From Halicephalobus mephisto (lineage: Eukaryota > Nematoda > Chromadorea > Rhabditida > Panagrolaimidae), in assembly GCA_009193035.1 (NCBI GenBank), contig SWDT01000073.1:144553-208552 (forward strand): DNA of 64,000 nucleotides, given 5' to 3'. Position numbers and translations under genes: made by a program. Numbering within the stretch: position 1 is the stretch's first letter; every line of letters begins with the position of its first letter. The notes below the pieces were generated by a model. The model ran no database searches. It saw only the letters and a list, made by a program, of their open reading frames with translations, and was not told the DNA's origin. Below are positions 1-12,708 of this stretch, one piece after another.

Positions 1-518
1 ATGGCAAAACTGATGTTACTTCATTAAGACGTCTTTAATTTTAACTGATTGATTTTTATTTTTCGGATAAGGACTTGTTTGGTCGAAATTTCATTCAATC
101 CATGATCTATCTTCTAAAAAATATAACATGTGCGATAAAGTATGATTTCGTATTTGTAGAAGCTGTTGTAGCCTTAAGCAATTTGACGCCATTGAAAATA
201 AAAGTTGGCAACCATATGAAAAATTAAATACTGTAGAGATTTTTCAAAAACTATAAATCATGAACAATTCAAAGAATAATAATTTCTGATTGTCGACACA
301 TATATATTGGATTTCTTGTTTGCAGTTCAAAATTTTAAAATCATTTTTTCAACGATTTTTAATTGTAAAAGAAAAACAATTTTGGAAATTAATCCATAAA
401 CAAATGAGAGATTTTTCACAATTATCATGTCTCCTACATTCGTTCTTCCAAAAAATTTCTAACATAAAATCAATAATACAAGTTTTAATCTCTGATCGTT
501 TTTCACAAAGTTATTTTC

Positions 519-3433
519 TTACAAGATTTGATTTAAAACTTTTTTTAATAACAGCAACATACGATCAGTTCCAATCTCTGTCAAATGAGAGAAATCACAA
601 TATCGAGACAAGCCTGAAGGTTCGACTATAGGACATTTTGTCTTTCCACAAAACAACTCAAAAGTAGGGATTACTAAGCACTTTTTACAATCTGATATTG
701 CTGCCTGAATTCTAGTCCAAGCAAGAGTGATATTGTTTTCAACTTCATTTCTTGGAAAGGTGAAGGAATCCAAAGAAGCCAAGGAGTGGTTGAAAGTGAG
801 AATTCTAGCGATGTTTCCAGCATTCTTAAAAATAGGATTAAGGACTAGAGGAGTAGGTTCGAAAAAGATAATTTTCTTGGTATATTTTTCATACTCAGAG
901 ATTTCTTTTTTAATTCCAAGGATCGTAGTGTCGTTTTGGAGAGAAGCAATTTCTTTAACAGGAATGGCGAGCTTCGATATATGATTGTATCTGAAAAGAG
1001 CTTTAGATCATAAAAATCACTAGAAGTATTACTGTGAAGAGAATTTGAGTTGAATTCTAAAGGGGAACAACGTGTAAATAATAGACTTATTAATACATTC
1101 GAAATTTTAAAAAATCATAAATTAAAAATGTAAAAATCCTTCTGCATTCGGTTTTCAGATTTTGTCGGAACTTTAGAGACAAGGGATTCACCTTACTACC
1201 TTCTTCCAACTACTTCTTGGAGTTGTTCACTTAAGTTTACAAAGATCTTACCTCGCCACATGAATGATGACATCGGGTTTCACCGTTTTCACAAAGGCTA
1301 TGTTTTTGTTAATCATTCCTTCACAGTGCCATTTTGGGTCTTCTATCTTATTCAAGGTGTCAAACATCGTACAAGCTGCTCTGCTGACCAAGTACATTTT
1401 TCCTACATCAGGAAATTTCTTCAATCCCTTTACCGCTGTAACAGAGAATCTAGTCGCAAAACTATTTCCTAATAAAGCTACAGTCTTGGTTCCATTCTTG
1501 TTTAGGTCAACGGTACAGCTGTGACTCCATCCCGTGTGATATCCGAACGGCCGAAAGACACTGGATACTATAGAGTCGTTGTGGCAGTTGTGGATAGGGA
1601 GCTTGGAACAAGAAGCTCCCCAATGCGCATTCAACTTGATGATTTGATTTATGGACAAGTTGGCACCAGGGTCTTTGGGTAGTTCTAATTTTTCTTCGAA
1701 AAGATTAAAGTTCAACAAAAGTGGATTAAAGCACAATATGAGAATGATTCCAAAAATAGTTCCGGTTTGGATGATAAATGTCGTTTTCGTCGGGATAGTC
1801 TTGTCAAGAAACTCATACAGTAGTACTGTTCCAATTATGCAAATTGCAACAATAAAAGTAAACCCAGAAGCACTGGAGTCAACGTTGGCGTACCGTCCAA
1901 AGACAATAACCGGCCAGTGAACAAGATAAAAACTGTACGAAATGTCTCCTAGATAGGTAAGGAATACATCAAGACAATAGGAATTGACAACTGTTCGTAG
2001 TACCCAGAATAAACAACGACTCCAGCCAACATTGTTGCTAAAACCCTCACGGCGAACTTGTAAATGATTAGTGTCGATAGTTGCAGGTATAATAGACAAG
2101 AGAGTTAAAAGTATAAATCCTCCACAGAATAGGTTTCTATACTTCCCATTAACATAAACTATGGGTTCAAAATTAGTTTCGTAGTTCTCGACCATGAGGA
2201 AAACAACAGTACCGACAAGGAACTGCCAGAGACGACAGAAAAGAAGTTCGAACTCCATGGTGGTTCCTCTCATAGTCCACTGAAGGAAGAGAGAGGAGAG
2301 TAGTATTGAGAGAACGAGTTGCATTCTGTAGGTTCTGTGGACAATGAAGTAGAGAAGTGGAGCAATCAAGTAATACTGGACTTCTACAGAGAGCGACCAT
2401 GTGTGGAGAAGGAATTTGAATTCACTTGTCTTAAAATGCAATATTACAGTTTTTTGTTTGTTATTCAAATACTTTTCTTACAAATTTGATGACATTGTAG
2501 AAAGTTAAAAAAATGAAAAAACTTCCAGTGAGAATCTTTGAGATTACTCAAATCACTTGCAATTGTTTTCTAAAGTCTTCAGAATCAAGACCTATATCTA
2601 CGCGCTTCTACAAATGACCTCCAGAATTTATGTTTAAACAAATTATACGTGTAAATTAGTTTTTAAAATCCTGTTGTCTAGTAATACTTCATCTAAATAT
2701 TTAGGAAATCTATTATATATCAAAATAAAGGAAGCTCCTATTTGACCACTGGTTCATAAAATCCATATAATCATTGGTAAAGTTTAACAAAATAGTCAAT
2801 TAGAACCTATTTTCTGACATTCCTAATTTACTGTTTTTAAACTTTAACAAGAAATTAAAACCTAGTATAAAAAGTAGAAATGTTAATAGAACTAGTTTTA
2901 TTGTTACTTTTTCATCTAGATTGTGTTTGACGTTACCATTTTAATTTCCGACAAATTATCGATTGTGCTTCTTTGTAAAAGATTTATATCTATTCGATTA
3001 TGCACAAAATTGAAGTCAATTTTTACAAAGTCATTTAAAGTCTCACCAATTCGAAATAACCTTCTTTTTCTAGCATTGGTGGTATATTCGAAGCAAAAAA
3101 GGAGGACCATTTTGCATCGTTGATCAGGAACCCATAATCCATGTGAAGTAAGATGAATTTCCCCGCAATTATGGTCAGTAAAATAAGTGCAAAATACCCT
3201 GGGAACAATCTCTTTGTCCGTTTCAAATAGAAATTCACTGCAGAGTTGACAAACGAAAGTTCCTTTGAATTGTACAGTATCTTTGTCATCAGATACCCAC
3301 TAATAACAAAGAAGACATCGACACCTAGATACCCTTGACCACAATATTCAGGAACCAGATGAAATATGAATACTGTTGAGATTGCCAGTGCGCGAAGCCA
3401 CTGAATGTCATTTCGCTTTGAGAGGGGGTTCAT
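519..3433 (-). CDS. OAC-family membrane O-acyltransferase, intact, 3 exons
   Basis: Exons are 3433-3047, 2429-1252 and 990-519. The phases agree (0, then 2) and give 678 residues, a normal length for nematode OAC proteins. The first exon opens with the acyltransferase-3 signature: DIQWLRALAI, the FHL histidine, then GYLGVDVFFVISGYLMTK. Exon 2 begins with FLLHTWSLSVEVQYYL and continues as repeated membrane segments. The C-terminal third is an SGNH-like domain with ALLGNSFATR (GNS in place of the usual GDS) and a terminal CDFSHLTEIG block carrying the Asp and His. The family moves acyl groups onto extracytoplasmic substrates; the substrate here is unknown. An AG acceptor lies one base before the ATG (TTCCAG), so the mRNA is probably trans-spliced. 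The exon-2 acceptor is a weak TTTTAAG, chosen because it keeps frame and family alignment. Confidence 0.85.
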
Positions 3434-4376
3434 TCTGGAACAGTGTGATCAGTGGAATTCTTAAATAACAATTAGGTTTGTATTTTTGCTTAGATAAAGG
3501 CGATAAAAAGAATCCGTCTATTTGAGTGCTGCTCTGATGTAATTCAGAATAACCAATAAGTCAGTGAAAAATAGTGAAAGCAAGAAGTGTATAAATTCCA
3601 AAATAAGTTTTGACTATAAAGATTTATGGTTTCTTTGCAAAGCTGACATGAGTCGCTACTCTTAGTTCTCAGAAAATATTCCTCAAAGAGAATTATTAAT
3701 AGGAAATAAGGTGCATCTCTATAGTACTGGTATTGTTATCATTCATGATACTGTATGAAAAATCCTCATAATCATATAAGAGGTATCCTACGTAACTTTA
3801 CACTTTTTTGGCACAATAATTAGATGTTTTTGAATTTCAACTAAAAATGCCCAAAATAGGGTAATAAAAAGTATGAATTTAAAGTCAAACGTTGAGATTG
3901 GCCTTCAAAACCCAGGATACCGAACCTACGAATTCTGAAGACTTATCTTACTTCTAATTTCACATTCGGAATTTATGAATCCGATTTTCCCATTCTATAT
4001 TGTTTGTGGAATTCTGAAGTCACTTTTTCCTATGCTAGAAAACAATACAAAAAAAAACAAAAGTTATGTAAGATGCCTCTTAAGTAGATCATTTAGGTCA
4101 GTTTTTTGTAAGTTATATAAAAGCACAAGTTGCAATTCTCATCCGCATAACTTTTTTAAAAATCCAAACAGTTGTAAATTTGTAAGCGTATATTCTCCGA
4201 ACAATTCCATTAAATCTATAGAAATTGTTATAAAACAGAGAATCAAATGATATTCTACACTGTTTTAATGAGCTTCATATCACAATAAACGAACACAATT
4301 CAATTTAATTAATAAAAGATAGTAGTAATTTGATGACTTTGGGGCAAGGAAATAGAACTTGAAATCTCTCATTGCA

Positions 4377-4972
4377 AATCTTTGAGATTACTCAAATCAC
4401 CTGCAATTGTTTCCTAAAGTCTTCAGAATCAAGACCTATATCTACGCGCTTCTACAAATGACCTCCAGAATTTGTATTTAAACAAATAATATGTGTAAAT
4501 TAGTTTTTAAAATCCTGTTGTCTAGTAATACTTCATCTAAATATTTAGGAAATCTATTATATATCAAAATAAGGGAAGCTTCTATTTGACCACTGGTTCA
4601 TAAAATCCATATAATCATTGGTAAAGTTTAACAAAATATCCAATTAGAATCTATTTCCTAGCATTCCTAATTTACTGTTTTTAAACTTTAACAAGAAATT
4701 AAAACCTAGTATAAAAAGTAGAAATGTTAATAGAACTAGTTTTATTGTTACTTTTTCATCTAGATTGTGTTTGACGTTACCATTTTAATTTCCGACAAAT
4801 TATCGATTGTGCTTCTTTGTAAAAGATTTATATCTATTCGGTTATGCACAAAATTGAAGTCAATTTTTAAAAAGTTATTTAAAGTCTCACCAATTCGAAA
4901 TAACCTTCTTTTTCTAACATTGGTGGTATATTCGAAGCAAAAAAGGAGGACCATTTTGCGTCGCTGATCAGG
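4377..4972 (-). pseudogene. Duplicated fragment of the OAC gene (exon 1 end plus intron 1)
   Basis: This stretch is nearly identical to 2533-3129 of the intact OAC gene. It contains the last ~25 codons of exon 1 (through SSFFASNIPPM..YFEL and the GTGAGA donor) and most of intron 1. It has no start codon, and no exon 2 follows, so it cannot encode the enzyme. The match ends abruptly near 4972 in the middle of an exon. It is a recent partial duplication. Confidence 0.8.
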
Positions 4973-4979
4973 AATATGC

Positions 4980-6825
4980 AAGCATGAAGGACGGATCTTA
5001 ATCTGTCCTAAGTCCTATTTCAAAGCATAAAGCACCACTCAATCATCAAATACACTAAAAGTTCAACAGGACCAATTTTGGCAATCTAATAAGTAATCAT
5101 CTTTAAACCTATCCAAGGCGGGATTGTTAGCAGTTTGACGAAGACATCTTTGTTCTTGTTAATAAATGTTAAACGAATAGTCGTGATCACGATTTGCAAG
5201 CACAGTGATAGCATACGATTTTTCATAGATTATTACGGTCTTTTATTAACATTATTTCTCTCATAACAGTTGATTTTTAAAAACGTGTAGCTAACCGATA
5301 AGTTTATATGAACTATAATGAAATTAACTCCTTCATGAAATCTAACAAATATGCTTTGCTCTTCTTCGTCAAAGTGATCCGGTAATGAAGAAATAAATAA
5401 TCAAATGGAATTTTTGGAAAACTATCTTCAATTATGGAGATTTTTGATACTTTCAGAAATTGTTTGGTGTTCAATGAAAAATTTGTTGAATGCTCATAAT
5501 TTACCGCCAATCTTTATTAAATCAATGAATGGAAAGGCAAAAATTCAAACAAACTAATTATCGCAGCAATATTTCCGATTACAGCTTATTTAAATCTGGT
5601 TTAAATGTTGTACTTTATATATTATTAGATTCAAAATTAAATTCTACGCTAGATGATATATAATCTGTTAAGGTCAAATACCCAATAACCCCAGAAAGCC
5701 AGACTGTAAATTTCGCTTCAAAAACACGGATTTCGGTACTTTGTAATCATGGCTCCAAACGATTATATGACCGAAATTTAGATCAAAAATAAAATGTTTT
5801 GTTATTTGTCTTCTAAATCGGTGATGTTGCCTGAGTCTGAAAAAATGTAACATTTAAACGTTGTAGCAAAAGAAATTTCTTTCTTATTGGGGGATTTCTT
5901 TTCATGTGTGTACAATTATACATTCTTACTGTATTAGGTTTCTATACTTGCGTTTTTTGTTCATAAAAAATAGGGAAATAACGCTACATTTTCATTCTTT
6001 TTATGCTACCGAACAATTGTATATCGTATTCACAAAAATCAAATTTAAACTCCGTATTCAAAATCTAGTAATTTTTAATGTTCGAGTTTTAGAGATAGTG
6101 TTTATATATGTCAATACGACAAAACATAAATATTCACAAACTTTATGAGATGAAATATTGTTAACAAAAAGTCTCTTCATTAACAAACAGAAAAACTTTA
6201 AATGCCGATTATCATTTCCCCATAATTCTAATCCTATTATAAGCCTTGTTCACCACCCATACAGAACCTTCATTATATCTGTCATGAACCAAGTCCAAGA
6301 CAGATCGTTCTATCACAAAGTTCATTGGAAGATTTTTAAATATCTCTACTAATTATAGATTGAAGTTAAACAGAATTAAGTATATCCGCATATTAGCAAT
6401 TCAAAGACTGCTAGAAAATTCTAGTTCTTATTCTCATTGGACAACTAATATTCGTAACAAAATGCCAACAAATAGTTGGGCATCGTGAATCCCAATGCCA
6501 GTAATACTGCTGAGAAATACAAGAGGAGAGATAGACTGAAGTAAACATTTTAGTCTATAACACTAATAAAAGTTCTTATCTAAACTACTGAAATGGCGAA
6601 AGGATTATCTGTAATTAACAAAAGTGCAAGAATCTTAATTGATCAGCAATAAAAGGCAGAACTGATCTTCAAATCCTTTATTATAGTCCGTACTCAATCG
6701 TTTTTAGCACTACTCACAATGAAACTTATTGCTGTATATTACTTGTCGCGACATTAAGCGTAGCGAGAAAGGAGCGATCGTTCAGGAGAAACGATTCTAC
6801 TTCCAGGAATGAAATGGAAAAGGTC
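4980..6825. other. Intergenic, no gene seen
   Basis: AT-rich DNA with only short open frames (for example near 5313-5510 and 5906-6352) that show no codon or family signal. I see no repeat structure or conserved motif in it. Confidence 0.5.
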
Positions 6826-6897
6826 GCTCTCGTAGCTTAAGAGAAAAGCACTTGCCCGGATAGCAAGACGATGAGGGTTCGATGCCTGTCGAGAGAC
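6826..6897 (+). tRNA. tRNA-like sequence, probably a degenerate tRNA or tRNA-derived element
   Basis: The sequence folds in tRNA order. The acceptor stem pairs CTCTCG with CGAGAG (six pairs, first pair mismatched). The linker is TA, the D stem is GCTT/AAGC and the anticodon stem CTTGC/GCAAG is perfect. A B-box-like GGTTCGATGCC is present and a T run follows at 6899. Against a working tRNA: the loop reads CCGGATA, so position 33 is C instead of T; the D loop lacks GG; and the T stem has only two Watson-Crick pairs. The nominal anticodon would be GGA (Ser), but the long variable arm of tRNA-Ser is absent. Confidence 0.3.
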
Positions 6898-6997
6898 ATT
6901 TTTCCTTCCATATTAGTTTCGGACTAGAGGAGGCCAGATCTAGTTTTCCGACATTACCTTCAGATATCTTAATTCCATAGGTTTCACTTTTATTTAT

Positions 6998-8142
6998 TCA
7001 TGATAAATATCTTCCAAAAACAATATCAACTCCATAATCTTTTAAACAATTTTGATGGATAAAGCTATACTCACTCAAAGTATGATGAGCGCCGTTGATT
7101 TCGTAACTAAATAAGTAGTATCCACTCTGTGATAGTTTTCGTAAAAAACCTAAGGTCCTCGTTGGAGTGCGTCCATGAACTTCAATTAGAATCTGCACAT
7201 TGGAACGGTGATTAAATCGTCGGTAATTTCGTACTCAAACCCTTCTATATCTATCTTGAGGATGTCAATCTTACTTGTGTTTCTTAATTTTCCATAATCA
7301 GGTTTTTCATCCTTGAATTGTTTTTTTTTTTTTTTTTTCTGTTTTTCTTCCTTCTTTTCTTTTTTTTTTTTTTTTTTCTCTTGTTTGTTCTCCCTTTTTT
7401 TTTTTTTTTTTCGTGGTCTGCTCTTTTTTTTTTCTTTTTCTCTTTTTTGTCTTTTTTTCCCTTTTTTTTCCTTGAAATGTTTCCATAAGAGACCTCAGGT
7501 TATATTCATCTGCAGACTTGTTAGTTTTTTTGAAGAAATAAGGGCTTTCATGAATATTCCATTTGAATTTGTTATCCTTTGAAGCGTTTGGGAATTCTGA
7601 TTATCTTTATCGAAGCTCCTGATGACGCACTTCTGATGAGTAAACTTGGCGAACTCTTCTTCAAAACTCGGTTCATTGTGGATTCCCATGGAGTAGACTG
7701 TACACTTTTCGACATCTCTCAAGTGAACAGGATTGCAGATCCATTTCCCTCCATCGACAACAGTCCCTATTCTGGTCAAATCCTTGCAGAAGACTTCAGG
7801 GACAAGAACATTGTAGAGAACCAGCCACCCATTGGCATCTTTAAGGGTTGTTAACTTTTGCTTTCGGATTTGGCTCTGATATTGATACAGCTCTATGGTT
7901 GCTGGATGAACTTCTGAAGGAGAGTGAAGTTCAAAGGTTTTGAATTCCTGTACCACAAGTTTGTCCAGATCTGAAACGAGAGGATTAGAGAGTAACTAGA
8001 AAAGTGAAAAATAGGTGAGAATTTTCAATTAAAGACTGTACTCACCATTCAGTTTCTCATAAATTTTAGCAATATTCAGAAACAAAAAAATATTCAAGCA
8101 TGCAAATCCAATCAGTAAGGCATTTTTGCAATTGGTAGACAT
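6998..8142 (-). pseudogene. Nematode FkbM/Methyltransf_21-like membrane-anchored methyltransferase, frameshifted
   Basis: Exon 1 (8142-8046) encodes MSTNCKNALLIG and a hydrophobic anchor. A GTGAGT/TTTCAG intron leads to exon 2 from 7970. Family landmarks follow in order but in different frames: DGGKWICNP, YSMGIHNEPSFEEEF and FDKDNQ in one frame; then WNIHESPYFF..YNLRSLMETF one frame away (7570-7472); then KIDILKIDIEGFEYEI back in the first frame; then ILIEVHG..HTLSEYSFIHQNCL in the second frame to the stop at 6998. A 150-base purine tract sits inside the domain with no GT/AG boundary. The last shift looks like one lost C in TGC(C)AGATT. Frame breaks could partly be assembly errors at homopolymers, but three of them suggest a pseudogene. 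Relatives are predicted S-adenosylmethionine-dependent methyltransferases. Confidence 0.7.
7319..7471. repeat. Homopolymer-rich T tract (purine on the minus strand)
   Basis: About 150 bases of long T runs broken by C, CTT, CTCTT and single G. On the minus strand it would read as Lys/Glu/Arg codons inside the methyltransferase, between the LRSLMETF and KIDILKIDIEG motifs. Length variation by slippage is likely. Confidence 0.85.
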
Positions 8143-8655
8143 CTACCAATATTTCTGCAATAAAACAGCCACCAACAACTGAATAGATTCAATGCTGCCT
8201 CGGAGCTGTGACGCATTTCCAAATAGTGCACTCACATATGACAGAGTTTCTACACGTTTAATCCTCGATTTTTACAATCAATAGTAGCCTTAAAGGTAGT
8301 AAAAGTATATTTGACAAAAGACGAACAGAACGTAAGGAATTCAAACTCGACCACACCTAAAAAGTTTCTTATTTACTTATATCTATTATAAAAATTAGCA
8401 TTTAAGAGTATCAAATAGAGTAAATCACCTTAATAAGCTAGAATGCCAAATTTATTCAAATTTACCTGAAAATTAATGGAATATGTGACAGTAGTGAGTA
8501 ATTACACAAATAATAGTCCAACTCGCACTTCATCTGTTGACACACACCATATAAACTGGGTATAATCTCTTTATGCATATACATACTGTAAATTGATCTT
8601 TGTATAATGGACTCATTTAATAATAGATATATCGGAATAGTTATTTCTTACAGAT

Positions 8656-8970
8656 TCAGTAAAAGTTCATAAGGATAACCAAAAAGTAAACAAGAAAGAA
8701 TCTCTTCATCTGTAGTTGATAGAAATGTAATATTGAATTCATTATCAGTGGCTTTGGTGGATTAACATCGAATATTGGAGTTATCAGATATCCCAAGAGA
8801 ACAAAGAGCATGAACTCATTGTTATTAGTCAAATCCATTTCTGAAAACAAAATCTACATGTCAACATCAAGGAATCCTTGGAGAATGATCTCAGATCTCA
8901 AGAGAAATTTCAGAGCGGAGATGCTCGTGACTCCTCGAAGATACTGGATATCTGGCCGTTTGTATTTCAT
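8656..8970 (-). pseudogene. Relic of an OAC acyltransferase N terminus
   Basis: Read on the minus strand from an ATG at 8970, the sequence gives KRPDIQYLRG..SALKFLL..LQGFLDVDM, then a stop. After it come GYLITPIFDVN and FYQLQMKRFFLVYFLVILM. These line up with DIQWLRALAI, GYLGVDVFFV, GYLMTKIL and FYLKRTKRLFPGYFALILL of the intact OAC gene at 519-3433. The histidine region is lost and the frame is closed after about 90 residues, so this is a decayed copy. Confidence 0.6.
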
Positions 8971-9022
8971 GTTTTTTGGTTTCACTATTGATCTATCTTC
9001 ATCCAGAACTGCTTTGAAATAA

Positions 9023-12000
9023 GAACCAAAAAAGATACACTATATTAAACTGTAATAAAAAGACAATGCTTAGTTATAAATATATTTAAGTAATATTGTT
9101 GTATGGGCAATAGCATTTCCGACAAAAATAATACATTATTGTTAATAAAATGATTTATTCTTTACCATGTCGTGGAATGTCTTCTTTATTATTAAAATTA
9201 TTACATTATACCCGAAACAAGAGCTGAATGAACATTTATTATGCAAACAACAGAGTTGTGTAATATCAAACTTTTTTGTAAAATTGAGCACTGAACAGTT
9301 CAATTCACTTGTTTCCATAGACGTAAATTAAAAATTCGTGCTGCTTAACAACTACTTTACATAACTGCTTTTTCTATGAAAATTTAAGAGAAAAATTAAA
9401 GTTACTTTAATAGTGAAATGAAAATATCAAAAACAAACTATCGGAATTGATAAATTCAAAATATAAAATTAAAACTAGGAGTTGACCTTCAAAATACGAA
9501 TATGTAAAATCTTGGATTTCAATCTTTTAAATTGAATTCGATTCATCCAGTTCTTTAAACGATATTTAATCTTTTAAATATTCAGTTGCTTTTTACACAC
9601 CAACTTCTGAAGCCATAGTCTAAAGAGAATTCTAACAACTACTAATCTTCATCACCAATTATAAATATTTAGATAATTTGTTCTATAACTGGATTTCACA
9701 TGCTTTGACAGCCTTTAGAATCTCCTATAAGCCAAATAAAACAAGACATCGAAATTTTGTCCAATCAGAAAGTGGGATTTTGATATTTATGTAAGAAAAT
9801 GAAGAAAATTTTCCCATTCATTAATAAATCATTTAACAATAAGATAAATTGTGTAATATCAGGTTTTCAACTACGAAGTATTCATTTGTGATTAAATGTT
9901 CATAAGAATTTGAAATTAGAAATCACTAAGCAAGTCATAGATAAATAGTAATCAAGTATGATTCATTGTTGAATAATTATTTGATATATATCCTCAGAGA
10001 ATTAAAGTAAAAGTGCCAAATAAAATATCGTTGGTTTTAGATGAGTGATATTTGATTAATTTTCGATTAGGATTGAAGTTGCTGGTTCTTTAAATGTGAT
10101 ATAAATAATTTCCAATTCACCATTACTACTCATTCTATATTTAGAAACTTTCAATTCCTTAGAATTTTTATCTCATCTCCGCTTTTTGATTGAAATAGTT
10201 GAATCTGATTTTTTTGTCCTCTGTCTTCTAATTTACGTTTTCTCTGATTTCATACTGTAGATTTTAAAGTTTATTAAAACCTTAAAGAATTAAAATTTTA
10301 AAATCCACCAATTCAATTTTTATTGTTTAGTATTTCTTTTACAAAAAATAGGATCTCTTCATTTCTGTATCTGCATGTGTTTTCGAGAATCGAATGACCT
10401 AAATTTAAAACAATTCTTACATTAATCTCCGATACTATATTCTTCTGATCTTCATTTTGTAACTATATTTTCTAAGTAATCCTGAGTTTTATTATTTTTG
10501 TACATGTTACAATAAGTTCCTTTAAAATAAATCACAAAATACTTCAAAGTACAAATTTTTAATTCTGTTTGTAATGTTCCTCAATGCTAACTTCATATAG
10601 GTTTTTTGATACTAGAATGAATATCGTTAACAATAGTATCTTTGGGGAAGACTATGCGAAGGAACTATTTGTCTACACGAACTTTCTAGATAAATACTAA
10701 TTGTATCAATTTACTGTAATCTGTAAAACCAATATTAGTCTTTTCTTAAACTTTTACGTCTATTGGGATCTAATGCATTAAGGTGTCTAGGGATAATTCC
10801 GAGTAGTTAATTTCTAAATTGTTGCTCTTTCGAACTCAGTATTTTTATATTCGTGCATCTAGGAAATAGCATATTTTTATTTACAACAGAATAATTCGGC
10901 GTTTAAGGAAAAAACAAACCTATTCATATAAATTGTACTTAAAATTGAAAACCACAATTAAAAAGCTTTAGAATAAGGTCTTACAGTATGTTTTCTACAT
11001 TTGAGGAAGTCAAAATAATTTAGAGCAAATTTAAAGAAAATTAGTTAAAGGAATTTCTTATTTAAAAAATTATAATCAAGGATATTTATTACATTTTACA
11101 TCATTTCCAATTTTTTTAGTGTCCTTCTTTTTAATTCAGTTAACTTCCTTTATTAACTTTCAAGACAAATTGTTCATAATAAATATCAGTAATATCATCT
11201 TTATTTTTTCTCTCATAAATATTTCCATCAGAATACCTGTATTCAAGATCCTCAGATACGGTAAAATTCAACGATTCTAAAACGTCACTGGAAATTCTAA
11301 TAACTCAGTTAAATGCGTGACTTCGGCTATCAAATAGGTGTATTATACAGTATCTAATTATTTCATTTTTGCATTGAATTGGTAAACATCAAGGAAGTGA
11401 GTTAGTTACAGTGAAATACCACGAAACATTTTAATAAAACAATCGAGGTTTGGGGTTGGTATATAAACAAAATAAAACTACAAATTGGATCCAGAAGAAT
11501 TATTAACAAATATGATGTAGTTCTTGTTACAGTAATGGTGGAGATTAGTGGCCCATTAGGTGGTTTATTTTTTATTTTATAATTATTAGGTAAATATAGT
11601 TATAAAAAATCAACTTCACTTTACAGTTAGCACTGAAATTTTACATTTTATAAAGCACGTGGAAAGTGTTTATTTTTGGTTCTTCAATTGATACAGAATA
11701 GACTTGTCTCGAAGAGGAGAAAGTCTTCTAGGAATAGTCCCTAAAATCCCCTAGAACAAAACAAGTTTCCAAGGGATAGATTGATACTTTTGAGGTTTTA
11801 AATAGCGAAAACTTGATAAATAATGGAATGGTTTCTATAATCATGATCTTTGTTTAAAATTTTTCCCGGATACTTGTCCAATTGAAAGCTTCGAGAATAG
11901 GTCTGAAAAATGATTGTTCTAAGTATTTTCCTTTAATTAATTATTTCCATTTTTTCCTGTATTCATATCTTATGTAGTCTTCCTCAATGGAGGCAATCAA

Positions 12001-12700
12001 CATCACAGTTTCTTAAATTAAACGAATTTTATCTTCTTAGTCAAGACCACGTCAGAAATTTGGAACTATATTTTCAATCTCATTGATATAGATTTCTCCT
12101 TCAATTGTATAATAGTTCTAAAGATAATGCAGATTCCTGTGTATTATTGTTGCCTTGTGTGAATAATCCCGTTGGCCTTGATCATGACTAAACGTTCATT
12201 TTAACAAGAATACATCTCCAGGGAATTCTTACATTGAAAACAAATTTTATAATTGTTGATAAAGATTTTCAGAGTTCTTAATAATTGGTAGTATACGGTT
12301 GCATATTTTTGGTTTCAGGTGACAATATCCGAATACATTAAAGTGAACAATTAGAAACTGGTAAGTGAATTTACAAACCTCTAGAGACCGGTACTGTAAC
12401 TGTGATTTTCAAGGATTCTGAAGCACAAAAATTTGAATGATTTCGATCTTGCGAAATTGTCAAAGATTTTTTAAAATTATATAAGACCGGGAACTTCTAC
12501 AGAGTTTTTCTAGATGAAAAAGTTTTTAACCTAATCTAGAAATACAAATCTGAGTTTATTTATTTATCAGTAATGAATATTTTGTATTGTAATATAATTT
12601 TGTGGATAGTTTCAATTATTTGATAGAAATGCTCATTGTTTCCTCGTGTTCGCGATTACAGTAATTCAATCCAAATGGACTTAAATTGTCTTCTTTCCAG
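9023..12700. other. 3.7-kb gene-free AT-rich stretch
   Basis: No open frame with coding character, splice-site pairs, tandem repeat or RNA motif was found on either strand. It is unusually empty for nematode sequence. Confidence 0.5.
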
Positions 12701-12708
12701 AGTTCGAC

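Noticed and set aside
290..984. Plus-strand ORFs opposite the OAC gene
   Set aside because: They are antisense shadows of the SGNH exon, which reads with family motifs on the minus strand.
7313..7582. Plus-strand ORF rich in Phe
   Set aside because: It is a translation of the T-run tract and has no protein-like composition.
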